64,000 bases of DNA from Hyalella azteca (taxonomy: Eukaryota > Arthropoda > Malacostraca > Amphipoda > Hyalellidae), in NCBI RefSeq assembly GCF_000764305.2, contig NW_025936579.1:64769-128768 (forward strand), read 5' to 3'. Within the stretch, counting starts at the first letter, position 1, and each line of letters opens with the position of its first letter. This document shows positions 23,205 through 33,375 of this stretch, piece after piece. A program made the position numbers and the translations under genes. Below the pieces are notes generated by a model, which worked only from the letters and a program-made list of their open reading frames with translations, was not told the DNA's origin and made no database searches.

Positions 23205-23304
23205 AATGATTATTTATTCACAATCATAACTAGTTATTCGCAATCATAATTAGTTATTCACAATCATAATTAGTTATTCACAAACATAATTAGTTATTTA
23301 CAAT
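23205..23304. repeat. 20-bp minisatellite, five copies
   Basis: The unit is CAATCATAATTAGTTATTCA, with single-base variants (CTAGTTATTCG, CAAACATAATT, TTTACAATA). It is nearly homogeneous. Confidence 0.9.
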
Positions 23305-24164
23305 ATCCAATCGATTGTTTGAAAAGAATAAATTCCTTCCTCGATTCAGCAGCGCGACAGATCAAGGTTCCGCCTCTGGAGCTCGAGTCGCTTCTGGTGG
23401 CCGTGATGGCAGCCCTAATGGCGGATTCAATTCAGCCCACTTTGCATATCAATGAATATTCCCGGCGCCCTCGACGCTATTATTGCCTTCCTACCTTCAT
23501 TCATTCCTTGCCTGCTCACTCGAGCGATGCACGACAACCTCGTATTAACACTTGGACTTCGGCTGTCCAGTGGCTCCAAATGTTAAGCATAACTCTCTTA
23601 GTTCTTGTTAGCTTACGTTAGTGAAAAGAAAACGTTAAATGAGGTATTGCGTTAATAGTTGTTATTGCTTTTTTTTGTATAATGTCAGAAAAATATTACT
23701 TGTATAGCCATTTTTGTCTGCAGACGGTATTTCTAGCTCCGACTGGTTGTTCGATTGTTCACATCAATATTCTAAGTGAACTGATGGTACTGCCTAATGA
23801 CGTGTATGAAGATCACTAAAAATACGCATTTTTTAAGACTAACCTTGTACCATAGCAAGTCATAACATGATGATATCAACATATACCCGACGTTGAAATC
23901 TCGTTATTTATCTTTGTGCCCATTTGTGCAAATTTTATATATTCCCTAAATTTGTTCCTCCTATAAAAATCATTTGATCATATGCATTTTACGTCCTCGA
24001 TACTCTAATGAAACATGATTTAAATCGAAAGAAATTTAATCCAGGTATATATATCTAACCTTTCTGGTCTTCCATTCTTCCATTCAGAGACATAGCCACA
24101 AAAAAAATCTCAGATCGATGCTAGCGCTTTTTGCGGATGAGAGTTTTCTTAAAACTGGCGCAGT

Positions 24165-24239
24165 CTGGCGACGCGTGCGTGTTATCAAACATGTTTGCCA
24201 CGTGCACAAGATGTGCTGCGCGTCTGCTGTCGCCGCCAG
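24165..24239. other. GC-rich imperfect hairpin, ~75 nt
   Basis: CTGGCGA at 24165-24171 pairs with TCGCC-GC-CAG at 24230-24239, with a small bulge. Just inside, ACGCG can pair with CGCGT near 24219-24223, and the loop contains AAACATGT. Size and shape are in the range of a microRNA precursor, but the seed matches no conserved microRNA that I recall. It may be chance in a GC-rich patch. Confidence 0.3.
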
Positions 24240-25496
24240 GCACAAAATTCAATCAATTTTAATACCCTATATGATTTGAAATCAGTGAAGCAAATTCACC
24301 GCGCTCGGTGATTGAAGAGTGTATAAGGTTGTTTTCGTGAGTTTTTCCTGGAGTTTTTACAGTCAAATTCTGATAGAGGCTGCATTTTTTTACCTCCTTT
24401 TTACCTTAACAGGATACGGTTCAGGCATAAATACCATTGCAATAAGTTTTTTATTATGTCGATATTTTTATTGTATTATTCACTCAAGTTCCGAGCATCA
24501 ATAATTAAAGGCTCAAAATTATTTTCAGTCAGTGAATCATGATGAAAGGAGTCAAATATGGCATGGGCATCTGTAAGCATTCCATGATGTTAGCTTTATT
24601 TTTGAATTTTGTGTTAGATTTATATATTTTAGCATTTGTTCACAACATAATATTTTTTTTTAAGATTCGCAATTTTTCACATTTCCTAAAGTGTTTTTTA
24701 TTTAATTCGAATTCCATTAAAGTAACAGTTTACGTTAACCGTCGGATGCAATTAACGTAATACTCGCCTGATGTATTTTTATTATCGCTGAAAGAAGTTT
24801 TTTTGTGCGAGTTTCTATTCGTTAAGAGATATCTGGAAGGGTCACTTTTCATTTATTAACTTGTTTTTGGCAATTTCAAATAACTGATGCCAGTTATTAT
24901 AAAAACAGTTCCAGGTAAAGAACTACAATCTCACTGTGAGTCTCTCGTAACATTTTTACCTACGGCCATTGTTTTTCTTTCTGTATTTCCTAAGACGGTT
25001 TTTTGCAAGGATTTTCTTCCCGGATTTCCTTCGCTGCCCTCGCAACCGTGTCGCTTGATCTACGCCATTAGTCACGGGATTAGTGAATCTTAACGTTCCT
25101 GCGCTAGTGAACTCAATCACTAGAATATTTTATATTATAAAAGCTGGTTTCTTTATTTATTTTATATTATATTCTGGTTTGTCTCTCAGAGTACAGAATT
25201 ATTTGGGTGTAAAGATCGTAATTATATTTAGAATAATTTTCCTTTTTCAAAGAAACTGTTGATTAATGAGATTATGGAGACAGATTCAGCATGATTTTTA
25301 AACTAAATTGATGCAGTCTACATGAAAATATTCGATAATTTAGGATTGGTCTCCTGTGAAAAGTATCTAATTAGAAATTAATTTGTTTCATATATAAAAA
25401 AAACTTTGTCGGCAACCGCAAAAAAAAAAAAATTCAACTCAGATTTTCATAAAAATGGCGAACGAAATTTCCTATGCTGTAGGCAAATCTGCGTGA

Positions 25497-25748
25497 TTTA
25501 TCAATGGATTATCTTTCTCAATATGTTGCTCTGCAGAGGAGAGCGGGTTTACAATCCAGCTTGGCAGCGATACCTTACGTAATTTTAACCCAAACGTCGT
25601 CCACGGAGACAACTCACACTTGATCTTCATTCAGTGCCGTATTTTTATTAACACTCAACTCGCTCCGTCTCAGCTTGAATTAAGTGCTGCCTCTTCCTGT
25701 TGTTTCCAAGGCATCAAGCTGGAAATAAATGGAGCTCTGTTGCGGGAA
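25497..25748 (+). CDS. Exon-like open frame without ATG (possible internal or last exon)
   Basis: An 84-codon frame with no initiator methionine is open from a TGA at 25494 to a TGA at 25749. About 45 nt into it is a good splice-acceptor match, TCTCAATATGTTGCTCTGCAG. After that the translation is varied and protein-like (GFTIQLGSDTLRNFNPNV, then SHLIFIQCRIFINTQLAPSQ). Composition is more balanced than the surroundings. I recognise no family. If real, it would be a terminal exon. Chance is a serious alternative at this length. Confidence 0.2.
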
Positions 25749-26035
25749 TGAAACTCGTCAGCGCTAGCGGGTGGAGTGTAAAATTATTGCCGGGCATAAA
25801 CTACGGCAAGAAGCCTAACTAAGTGTGATGAGAGTTAGTGTTAGGCGTTTGTTGAACATTGCATATCCGTACTTGAATAATCATCGTTCATAAATGGTTC
25901 TAATGTTGCAAATTATAATTTAGTGGATGGTTATAATCAATTAGATACGAAAGCAGTTGTTGTTGATTGGTCACTTATGACACTATTATACTTAGCTAAC
26001 TGAAAGGTATGCTCACATGAAATATATTAAAAAAT

Positions 26036-26172
26036 ATAACTCAGTACGCACTGCAGTGAGTGACAGAGAGCGCATTTTCTCAAAATCGACGAAAACGTGA
26101 AGTCACGGACGGACGGACATGACGAGCACAATGGGGCATTTTTTCCATAAATGAGAAAATGCGCCAAAAATA
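26036..26172 (+). mobile_element. MITE copy (CATTTATG family), left end missing
   Basis: AATATAACTCAGTACGCACT, CAGTGAGTGACAGAGAG and GGACGGACGGACATGACGAG are followed by the right terminal repeat CATAAATGAGAAAATGC. This matches the complete copy at 28146-28310 along its length, except that the left terminal inverted repeat is absent. Confidence 0.8.
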
Positions 26173-27570
26173 CTTGGCTTTGCTGCTAATAACTTATTTA
26201 CTAATATGAAATTGGTGAAGAGTGAGGGGATGTTATCCTTGTTAACCAGTGAACGGTCTTTGCCGACCTTCATTGAAAACTATCCTACTTCTCTTCTAAA
26301 TGTTTTTTCTTTATTTTGCGCTCGTCCGGAATTTCTCGCTTTATTTCGTCGTGCCTAGTTTGCGGAATCGATTTCCGCCCTCATCATCACCGTGGAAACT
26401 TCGAGGTGCCAAATAAGGTTTTCTTTTACTGTGACCTCGAAAATATTTCTTGGTGCCGAATCCAGCGTATTTTTAGCTTTGTTCATAAGAAATTTGCCAG
26501 ACCTGCCAACATATTTACACGATGATTCCAAGTAGCCGACGGTGCTCCAGAAAATCCTGGACGTGATATGGAGTCGCCTAGCGGCCGGGCATCCTAATTT
26601 GCTGGCGCTGTGAGAGCGAAGTCCCTTGCAAAATGTAATCCTGGGAGTAATTCGTGCTTAGAATCGTTTAATTTCACGCTTGCGCGCTTTTGAAACCTAT
26701 AAGCGCCTCTGGGCGGCGTCAAGTTATTCTTTTAGCTGGCAGTAAAACAAGACGCGGCTTCTCCACTTTCATGCCTACCGCTCTTTTGCTGAATGGATTT
26801 CATCGACTCATTTCAAAAGGTTTTACCTGCAGGGATCATTTTGTGGGCGTACTAGTTCCTTTAAAGAAAATATTTTTTGCATGTGAGTATGTTAATTTTT
26901 TGTAAATAATTTAAGTTTTGCGTATAGAGCTTTATCTTCCCTATGTAATTGTGCACTCACACTTGCTTTTAAATTGTACCCTCAACTTATGTATGCAAGC
27001 CCCTGCGTCACTATTCGTTACAAAACAAGCACTCGTACATGGCTCGATAATCAGGCTGCACTTGATTAAACACGCTAGATTTTTGCGCAGTTTTCAATCT
27101 CACTGAGACCTTTGCTGAACTTCGGAGATGATATTAGCCGTGTTTGCTTGGGTGTCATAGGCTCTGAAGTTTTCTCGGGAGAGTTCTTCCAGTTGCACTC
27201 TGCGTGATGACCTAACCCCGTAGTCCTGCTGGATTGAGAACTTGTATCGGGAAGTTTTGATGATGACGTGGCTCTGCTTTCGCTTCAGCGCCTCTCGCGT
27301 ATCTGCTTCGGCAGTTTTCTTCTTGGAGATACAATTCTGAGACGCCTTTACCGATGTAATGCTGGATGGGCTTGCTGCAACAATCGAAGGACTCAGGCGG
27401 TGCGATAAGTTATATTATTTAGGGCTATAATTTCAAGCATTCAACAATTGCACGTTATTGCACGCCGCTAGTCCTAGCAGAACGATGAAGGTATCATTCA
27501 TGGCATTGTGCTGAAGGGTGCCAATAATCGTGCGCTATTTGCACGGTGCCGAGAATTGTCTTAAATATCA
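26173..27570. other. Non-coding stretch, partly GC-balanced
   Basis: Positions 26320-26800 and 27100-27570 have balanced composition. The frames there (69-71 codons) match nothing I recognise. Confidence 0.45.
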
Positions 27571-27577
27571 CATTATT

Positions 27578-27674
27578 GACCCTGGAGCTGCGCACTGATT
27601 GGCTCTGGAGCTGCACACTGATTGGCTCTGGAGCTGCACTCTGATTGGCTCTGGAGCTGCACTCTGATTGGCTG
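27578..27674. repeat. 23-bp minisatellite, four copies
   Basis: The unit is ATTGGCTCTGGAGCTGCACT plus CTG, with variants GCGCACTG and ACACTG in the first copies. The array runs into the start of a 134-codon frame (27645-28049), which I consider chance. Confidence 0.9.
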
Positions 27675-28145
27675 CTGCGGCTGATTAGCTGCGAGTCCCA
27701 AGGAGTCGCGCGGTCTGAACTCCTCCAGTTTATGAGGGCAGGATGTAGAGCATTGGATCCTGCCTTACTTATGAGATCCTGGTTCCTCTGTTCAGATGAG
27801 CCTCGCAGCCCAACTAATTGCTGCTCCGCGACTCTATGTTGCTTGGAAGTCGAGTCCTGCTCATTGGTGTGTTTTCTGTCGAGATGTTCGGTTGAAGTTC
27901 GCTACTATAATTTTCTACTTTTGTTAACATTGCTTCATTTCACACAACTTCGGCCTATGCTGACTAATGTTGAGTTGAAATTGTTTTATGATTTCCCAGT
28001 TCGCATAACGTGTTCTCATGTAACTTTACAATTGTCATTTATATGTTGATTCCTGGTTTTTGTATAATTGTTGCTCCAATGATCTATTTCTTTCTTCCAC
28101 AATATATTTAAGTTGTCATTTTCGCCCTTGTTGGTTGATGAAAGC
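27675..28145. other. Non-coding stretch, nothing recognised
   Basis: A 134-codon plus-strand frame covers 27645-28049. Its first codons come from the minisatellite, and the rest is rich in Leu, Cys and Ser without a recognisable domain. Confidence 0.35.
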
Positions 28146-28310
28146 TTTTTAGCGCGTTTTCTCATTTATGAAAAAAATATAACTCAGTACTCACTGCAGT
28201 GAGTGACAGAGAGTACATTTTCCCGTCGACGAAAATGTGAAGCTACGGACGGACGGACATGGCGAGCACAATAGCGCCTTTTTTCCATAAATGAGAAAAT
28301 GCTCTAAAAA
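28146..28310 (+). mobile_element. Complete MITE (CATTTATG family) with ~25-bp inverted ends
   Basis: The left end, TTTTTAGCGCGTTTTCTCAT then TTATG (28146-28170), is mirrored at the right end by CATAAATGAGAAAATGC and then TCTAAAAA (28287-28310), with about two mismatches. The total is about 165 bp with no coding capacity. Inside is a perfect 16-bp palindrome, ACTCACTGCAGTGAGT (28189-28204), and a GGACGGACGGACATG motif. Two other copies lie at 26.04-26.17 kb and, inverted, directly downstream. Confidence 0.85.
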
Positions 28311-28430
28311 GGCGCTTATATGTGCTCGACATGTCCGTCCACCGTCCGTGACTTCGGGGTGAGAGAGCACGAGAAAATGAGCTCTCCGTCACTCACTACA
28401 GTGAGAACTGATCTAATTTTTTTCTCTTTA
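28311..28430 (-). mobile_element. MITE copy (CATTTATG family), inverted, abutting the complete copy
   Basis: Read from the opposite strand, this segment gives the MITE interior: TCTCACTGTAGTGAGTGACG, then GGACGGACATGTCGAGCACA. It lacks a clear outer terminal repeat. It joins the previous copy tail to tail, so transcripts across 28170-28430 could fold into an imperfect hairpin. Confidence 0.75.
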
Positions 28431-28493
28431 ATTTGATAGTGGCCTACAGTCGGCCATTTCCGTAAAATGATGAACGTGTTCATAGCTTGTGTT

Positions 28494-28880
28494 TCACATC
28501 ACATTCGTCATCAAATTATAGTCAGTTATTCTGATAGACATTTGTCCATAAAAAGAGCAGACCGCCTTTCCTCCGTTGGAATTGTTGACGAACAATTCCA
28601 TCTGACACATTGCTAATACAGTATCTGAGGTGACTGATAATAATTTCTCGACGGCAGCCAGAAGCCACATTATTTGTCTGAAAATCGGCAGGAAAATCAT
28701 GACAATATCCGCTGCAAATTGCGTCACTCGCGCTTGTCTATCCGCCAGGAATTGTCGTCGGGCTTCCTTGGTGTTGGCATGAAGGCAATATGAGGCACGC
28801 AATATTGTCATCGCAGGAGTGCAGGCAAATGTGGCAATCTTGCTGCTTGCCTCCTCCTTGATTGGCTCCAGTTCAGGCAC
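28494..28880 (-). CDS. Open frame of 128 codons, doubtful
   Basis: The minus-strand frame starts MPELEPIKEEASSKIATF and contains a hydrophobic run, FAADIVMIFLPIFRQIMWLL-like (about residues 55-75), that could be a membrane segment. A GAGGTAAGT splice-donor match lies on the same strand just before the ATG. Composition is balanced relative to flanking DNA. I recognise no family, and length alone does not separate it from chance. Confidence 0.2.
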   Translation of the reverse strand: MPELEPIKEEASSKIATFACTPAMTILRASYCLHANTKEARRQFLADRQARVTQFAADIVMIFLPIFRQIMWLLAAVEKLLSVTSDTVLAMCQMELFVNNSNGGKAVCSFYGQMSIRITDYNLMTNVM

Positions 28881-29655
28881 TTACCTCACGAGCACTCGAT
28901 GCGTGGCTACGTTCAATTCTGCACCTTGGCAACATGGCCCGCTTCTTGCAATGCGTGCTCCGCTGCTCGGTTGACGAGAGAAAAGTTTGATTTTTGGATC
29001 TAGGAATTGCAGTTTTTTTAATTTAACATTTAGATTTTTCATTTACTTCAAGTAGTTTCTCGCTCAGTTGGTCATTTCAGAAATCTGTATTGAAAATCAT
29101 TTCAAGATCTAAATTTTTTCCAATATATTATAAGTTTTATTCTGTACTCTCATCTTGGTAAATAAGCAATAATTATGTCTAGTTCGTGTCTAATAAAATT
29201 TTAAAGAAATGCCGATTAAAACCTTATGTGACTCCTGTAAATTGTTTTGGAATATAAGTCGATACACATGGATTGCTGAGTTAACTTCTTTCTTTAAAAT
29301 CCAATTTGTTGAAAATATAAATGTCAAAAGCATAATATTGCATTGAAAATCTGCTGTATGTTGCCGCGGAAAAAATATTGGAGATGATTTTGTAAGAAAA
29401 TATCCAACCTGTGCGCTGCCTAAGCTTTTTTATTTTTGCTCACAGATCGGTTTCTTCTTAGAAATTTCGACTAGTAGGTGAGTATCATTAACGAATGATT
29501 TAATATTGATGAGCATAGCTGTGTTACCACGAGACAGGTTTATTCATTTAATCGTCTGCAAATCTGGCTTCACTTTGTCCATGAAAATACGATCTTGTGC
29601 TGTGTTCTATAACTGATGAGTCTTTTTCGGTGATTATTCGTCACTATTATTGCCT
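28881..29655. other. AT-rich non-coding stretch, nothing recognised
   Basis: No open frame or repeat that I can support. Confidence 0.45.
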
Positions 29656-29657
29656 CT

Positions 29658-31761
29658 ATTTTTAACACGTTTTTCTTAGCTTAGCTTCGCGTTTGTTTGT
29701 TTGTTTGTTTGTTTATTTGTTTGTTTGTTTGTTTGTTGTTAATATTGACAACGAAAATTAGCCTACTTCTGATTGCTCTAGAGATCTGAAATTCAACATG
29801 CAGGCTATTTTCGCCTAACAATTTCAGATAAAATCATAAAAACTAGCAATTAGAGACCAAAATTAGCTTAATTGAGTAAAGTATATTTATATAGTATATA
29901 TATAGTATGACGTGCGGGCGCTGACGTTATAGACGAGCATGCGCTGACGCTTCGTATCATCGATACGCATCGAACTTTTTAAAAACCACGTTTTTCATGT
30001 GTAGCAACGGACTAAAAAGGAGAAAATAAAATACTTGAAAAAATACTTTTTAAAAAAACACGTTTTTCTTTTGGACTAAAAAGTAGAAAATAAATTATGG
30101 CTTGCCCCAAAAAACGTGGGTCGGGCTGTACGTTCACCATCAAATTTCCGAAATTTAAGTGTTGTATGCTTTTCGCTTTAATCATAAATCTGCCCGACAC
30201 ACGTTTTTTTGGGGCGAACCATAATTTATTTTCTACTTTTTAGTCCACAAGAAAAACGATTAAGACTTGATTAAGTATGAGTTGACGTACGTATTGATGA
30301 TACGCAGCGTTAGCGCCTGCTCGTCTATAACGTGAGCGCCCGCACGTCATACTATATATATACTATATATATATACTTTACTCAAAAAAACTAATTTAGG
30401 TCTCTAATTACTAGTTTTTATGATTGTATCTGAAATTGTTAGGCGAAAATAGCCTGCATGTCGAATTTCAGATCTCTAGAACAATCAGAAGTGGGCTAAT
30501 TTTCGTTTTCAATGTTAACAACAAACAAACAAACAAACAAACGCGAAGCTAAGCTAAGAAAAACGTGTTAAATAAAATACTTAAATTTTTTTTAAATAAA
30601 CACGTTTTTCTTTTGGACTAAAAAGTAGAAAATAAATTATGGCTTGCCCCAAAAAACGTGTGTCGGGCAGATTTATGATTAAAGCGAAAAACACACAACA
30701 CACGAACTTTGGAAATTTGATGGTGAAGGTACAGCCCGAAATCATAAATCTGCCCGACACACGTTTTTTGGGGCAAGCCATAATTTATTTTCTACTTTTT
30801 AGTCCAAAAGAAAAACGTGTTTATTTAAAAAAAATTTAAGTATTTTATTTAACACGTTTTTCTTAGCTTAGCTTCGCGTTTGTTTGTTTGTTTGTTTGTT
30901 GTTAACATTGAAAACGAAAATTAGCCCACTTCTGATTGTTCTAGAGATCTGAAATTCGACATGCAGGCTATTTTCGCCTAACAATTTCAGATACAATCAT
31001 AAAAACTAGTAATTAGAGACCTAAATTAGTTTTTTTGAGTAAAGTATATATATATAGTATATATATAGTATGACGTGCGGGCGCTCACGTTATAGACGAG
31101 CAGGCGCTAACGCTGCGTATCATCAATACGTACGTCAACTCATACTTAATCAAGTCTTAATCGTTTTTCTTGTGGACTAAAAAGTAGAAAATAAATTATG
31201 GCTTGCCCCAAAAAACGTGTGTCGGGCAGATTTATGATTAAAGCGAAAAGCACACAACACACGAACTTTGGAAATTTGATGGTGAAGGTACAGCCCGACC
31301 CACGTTTTTTGGGGCAAGCCATAATTTATTTTCTACTTTTTAGTCCAAAAGAAAAACGTGTTTTTTTAAAAAGTATTTTTTCAAGTATTTTATTTTCTCC
31401 TTTTTAGTCCGTTGCTACACATGAAAAACGTGGTTTTTAAAAAGTTCGATGCGTATCGATGATACGAAGCGTCAGCGCATGCTCGTCTATAACGTCAGCG
31501 CCCGCACGTCATACTATATATATACTATATAAATATACTTTACTCAATTAAGCTAATTTTGGTCTCTAATTGCTAGTTTTTATGATTTTATCTGAAATTG
31601 TTAGGCGAAAATAGCCTGCATGTTGAATTTCAGATCTCTAGAGCAATCAGAAGTAGGCTAATTTTCGTTGTCAATATTAACAACAAACAAACAAACAAAC
31701 AAATAAACAAACAAACAAACAAACAAACGCGAAGCTAAGCTAAGAAAAACGTGTTAAAAAA
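29658..31761. repeat. Nested giant palindrome ('palindrome of palindromes')
   Basis: The left arm (29658-30680) is the near-exact reverse complement of the right arm (30740-31761), symmetric about position 30710 with a 59-bp spacer. Each arm is itself a diverged inverted pair, giving four alternately oriented flank units around hairpin cores at about 30059-30258, 30600-30820 and 31160-31360. A flank unit runs TTAACACGTTTTTCTTAGC, TTCGCG, (GTTT)n, GATCTGAAATTC, AGGCTATTTTCGCCTAACAA, a TATATA-rich block and ATGACGTGCGGGCGCTGACG. The outer arms agree even in the interrupted microsatellite (six GTTT, one ATTT, four GTTT). There is no transposase gene. The short frames starting MACPKKR are present on both strands because of the symmetry, and I do not call them genes. 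It resembles a foldback-type element cluster or a very recent inverted duplication. Confidence 0.92.
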
Positions 31762-32003
31762 CTTTTTAAAAGACCACGTTTTTCTTGTGGACTAAAAAGT
31801 AGAAAATAAATTATGGTTCGCCCCAAAAAAACGTGGGTCGGGCTGTACGTTCACCATCAAATTTCCGAAATTTAAGTGTTGTATGCTTTTCGCTTTAATC
31901 ATAAATCTGCCCGACACACGTTTTTTTGGGGCGAACCATAATTTATTTTCTACTTTTTAGTCCACAAGAAAAACGTGGTCTTTTAAAAAGTTTTTTAAGT
32001 ATT
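31756..32003. repeat. Stand-alone hairpin core, same family as the palindrome cores
   Basis: The left arm contains CCACGTTTTTCTTGTGGACT, AAAAAGTAGAAAATAAATTA and CGCCCCAAAAAAACGTGGGT. It is mirrored after a loop of about 65 bases by the reverse complement, ending ...AAGAAAAACGTGGTCTTTTA. Arms are about 85-90 bp and nearly perfect. The loop (CACCATCAAATTTCCGAAAT and so on) lies in the same orientation as in the core at 30.06-30.26 kb. This suggests that the hairpin core is the elementary unit and the large palindrome is built from it. Confidence 0.88.
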
Positions 32004-32895
32004 TTATACCGTATTATTGACATTGAATTGAAAATCACATATTTTTCTTACAGAATCAACACTTCAATATCAACCGTCAAAGCAGCTGATCTGAAAATTC
32101 GATATTATCAGTGATATTTTTTCCAATTTTTAAAATATAATGATCGTCGTTGAATGTCTATAGTAAAGTTCACTTCCGAAGATCACATCCGAATTACAGT
32201 TTCTTGCTCGATACACATTACAAACAAATTATTTATTTCAGACGAGACACTAATATCGTTTTGAATTTTTTTTGTTAGCGATATAAAGCAGAAATCTAAT
32301 ATACGATTAGAGTTTTTCTTTGTACTTTTTATGTAATGTTTTAAGCATGATCCATTCGATGTAGAAGGTGCATTTGATTTTACCTTCTATTCTTATCTAC
32401 ACGTGCTCATTGTATGGAAATTTAACGAGAAAACTGCTGACTAAAGAGTATTTAGTATTTACTTTGAAGAGATCGATTACTTGTAGACTAGTTGCCTCTA
32501 TTTCGATCTGAAAGTAGACTTGTCAACTCATACTAAAATTAGAAACTTAATTTGACTGTTGATATCCTGTCGATATCAAGCTGTCCTGAGAATCGTGCTA
32601 TTTGGTTTGATTGCACAAAGTGTGGTCAAATATTATTTAAATTAAAATTTGACAACATTAATCAGGGCAGTGCGCAAAACTTCAACATGATGGAGATGTG
32701 GAAAAATTTACGCTCAGGCTCATATTTTATTCTGCCTGCTGAAATTTCGTCTGTACTTAGCAGTCGACCTCCGTGTTGAAGGTCGTTGGACTTTTGGGAA
32801 ATGACAAAATGACATTTGTTTAAAATATTGCTACAATCTTTGCTAGTAATCGTTCGTAAGATTGAATTATTTTTTGGTGACCGATATTGGTGAGT
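32004..32895. other. AT-rich non-coding stretch, nothing recognised
   Basis: The 75-codon frame at 32552-32779 has no recognisable domain. Confidence 0.45.
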
Positions 32896-32896
32896 T

Positions 32897-33375
32897 CATT
32901 GGTATGACCCAGAAACGACGATGCATTTGTCCCAGTGAAGAAGTCATTTATTTCCTAGGCGAAAAAATCTCAGCATGTCTGCAGCAATGACAAGGTTATG
33001 TTGACGGTTTGGTTCAATTGCCGTCTTGTGCACGCATCACAAACCATACCATTATAAATGAGTATTACTCGTGTACTACTTTTCCTTGCCGTTTTCACCA
33101 GCAAAATCTTGACAGCTCTGGCAACGGCTCTTTCTGTGCATTCAATTCAGGCTTTCTTAGCCACACACATTTTTATTGGGTCGTTCGGCCTCCTACTCAG
33201 GACACTCCGCGTAACTTTTTGGTTGTTAAACAAGATGAAAATGACGCTGAAACTTACTCAATTTGAGTCCAGAGGACATCTTGAGCAATGCGTCGGACCA
33301 GCTGAGCGTACACTGTGTTGCAGGTATGTTTGGATACGCTGCAACATTGAAGAGACTGCTTTGAAGGATAATAAG
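32897..33375 (+). pseudogene. Mariner-type transposase fossil
   Basis: Read across shifting frames, the plus strand shows a succession of mariner transposase landmarks in the right order. These are a YDPET start near 32903, a W(R)S..PRRK..MS stretch, a TVWFNC-like strand near 33010, NEYYS near 33055, LSV...FLATH near 33140-33175, a decayed PPTQDTPRNF in place of PPYSPDLAP..F near 33195, KMKMTLKLTQFES near 33232-33267, EDILSNASDQLS just after, and a terminal RDCFEG near 33350-33367. Tc1/mariner-family enzymes cut and paste DNA at TA sites with a DDD/E catalytic triad. Here the HDNA aspartate is not visible, the frame shifts repeatedly and stops interrupt it, so it is non-functional. The N-terminal DNA-binding part and the terminal repeats were not found. 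Confidence 0.7.

Larger units (their letters stand above)
23305..26030. other. Mostly AT-rich, with GC-balanced islands
   Basis: Balanced-composition patches at about 23325-23600, 24150-24260 and 25530-25830 stand out from AT-rich sequence. The frame at 23319-23621 (100 codons) matches nothing I know. The patch at 24165-24239 can fold into a hairpin, and the patch at 25497-25748 is an open frame; both are listed separately. Confidence 0.45.

Noticed and set aside
27645..28049. 134-codon open frame
   Set aside because: It begins inside the 23-bp minisatellite and continues as Leu/Cys/Ser-rich sequence without a domain; chance is sufficient.
30581..30839. Two 66-codon frames, one per strand, both starting MACPKKRVSGRFMI
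   Set aside because: They are the same DNA read from both sides of the palindrome centre; symmetry explains them and nothing suggests coding.
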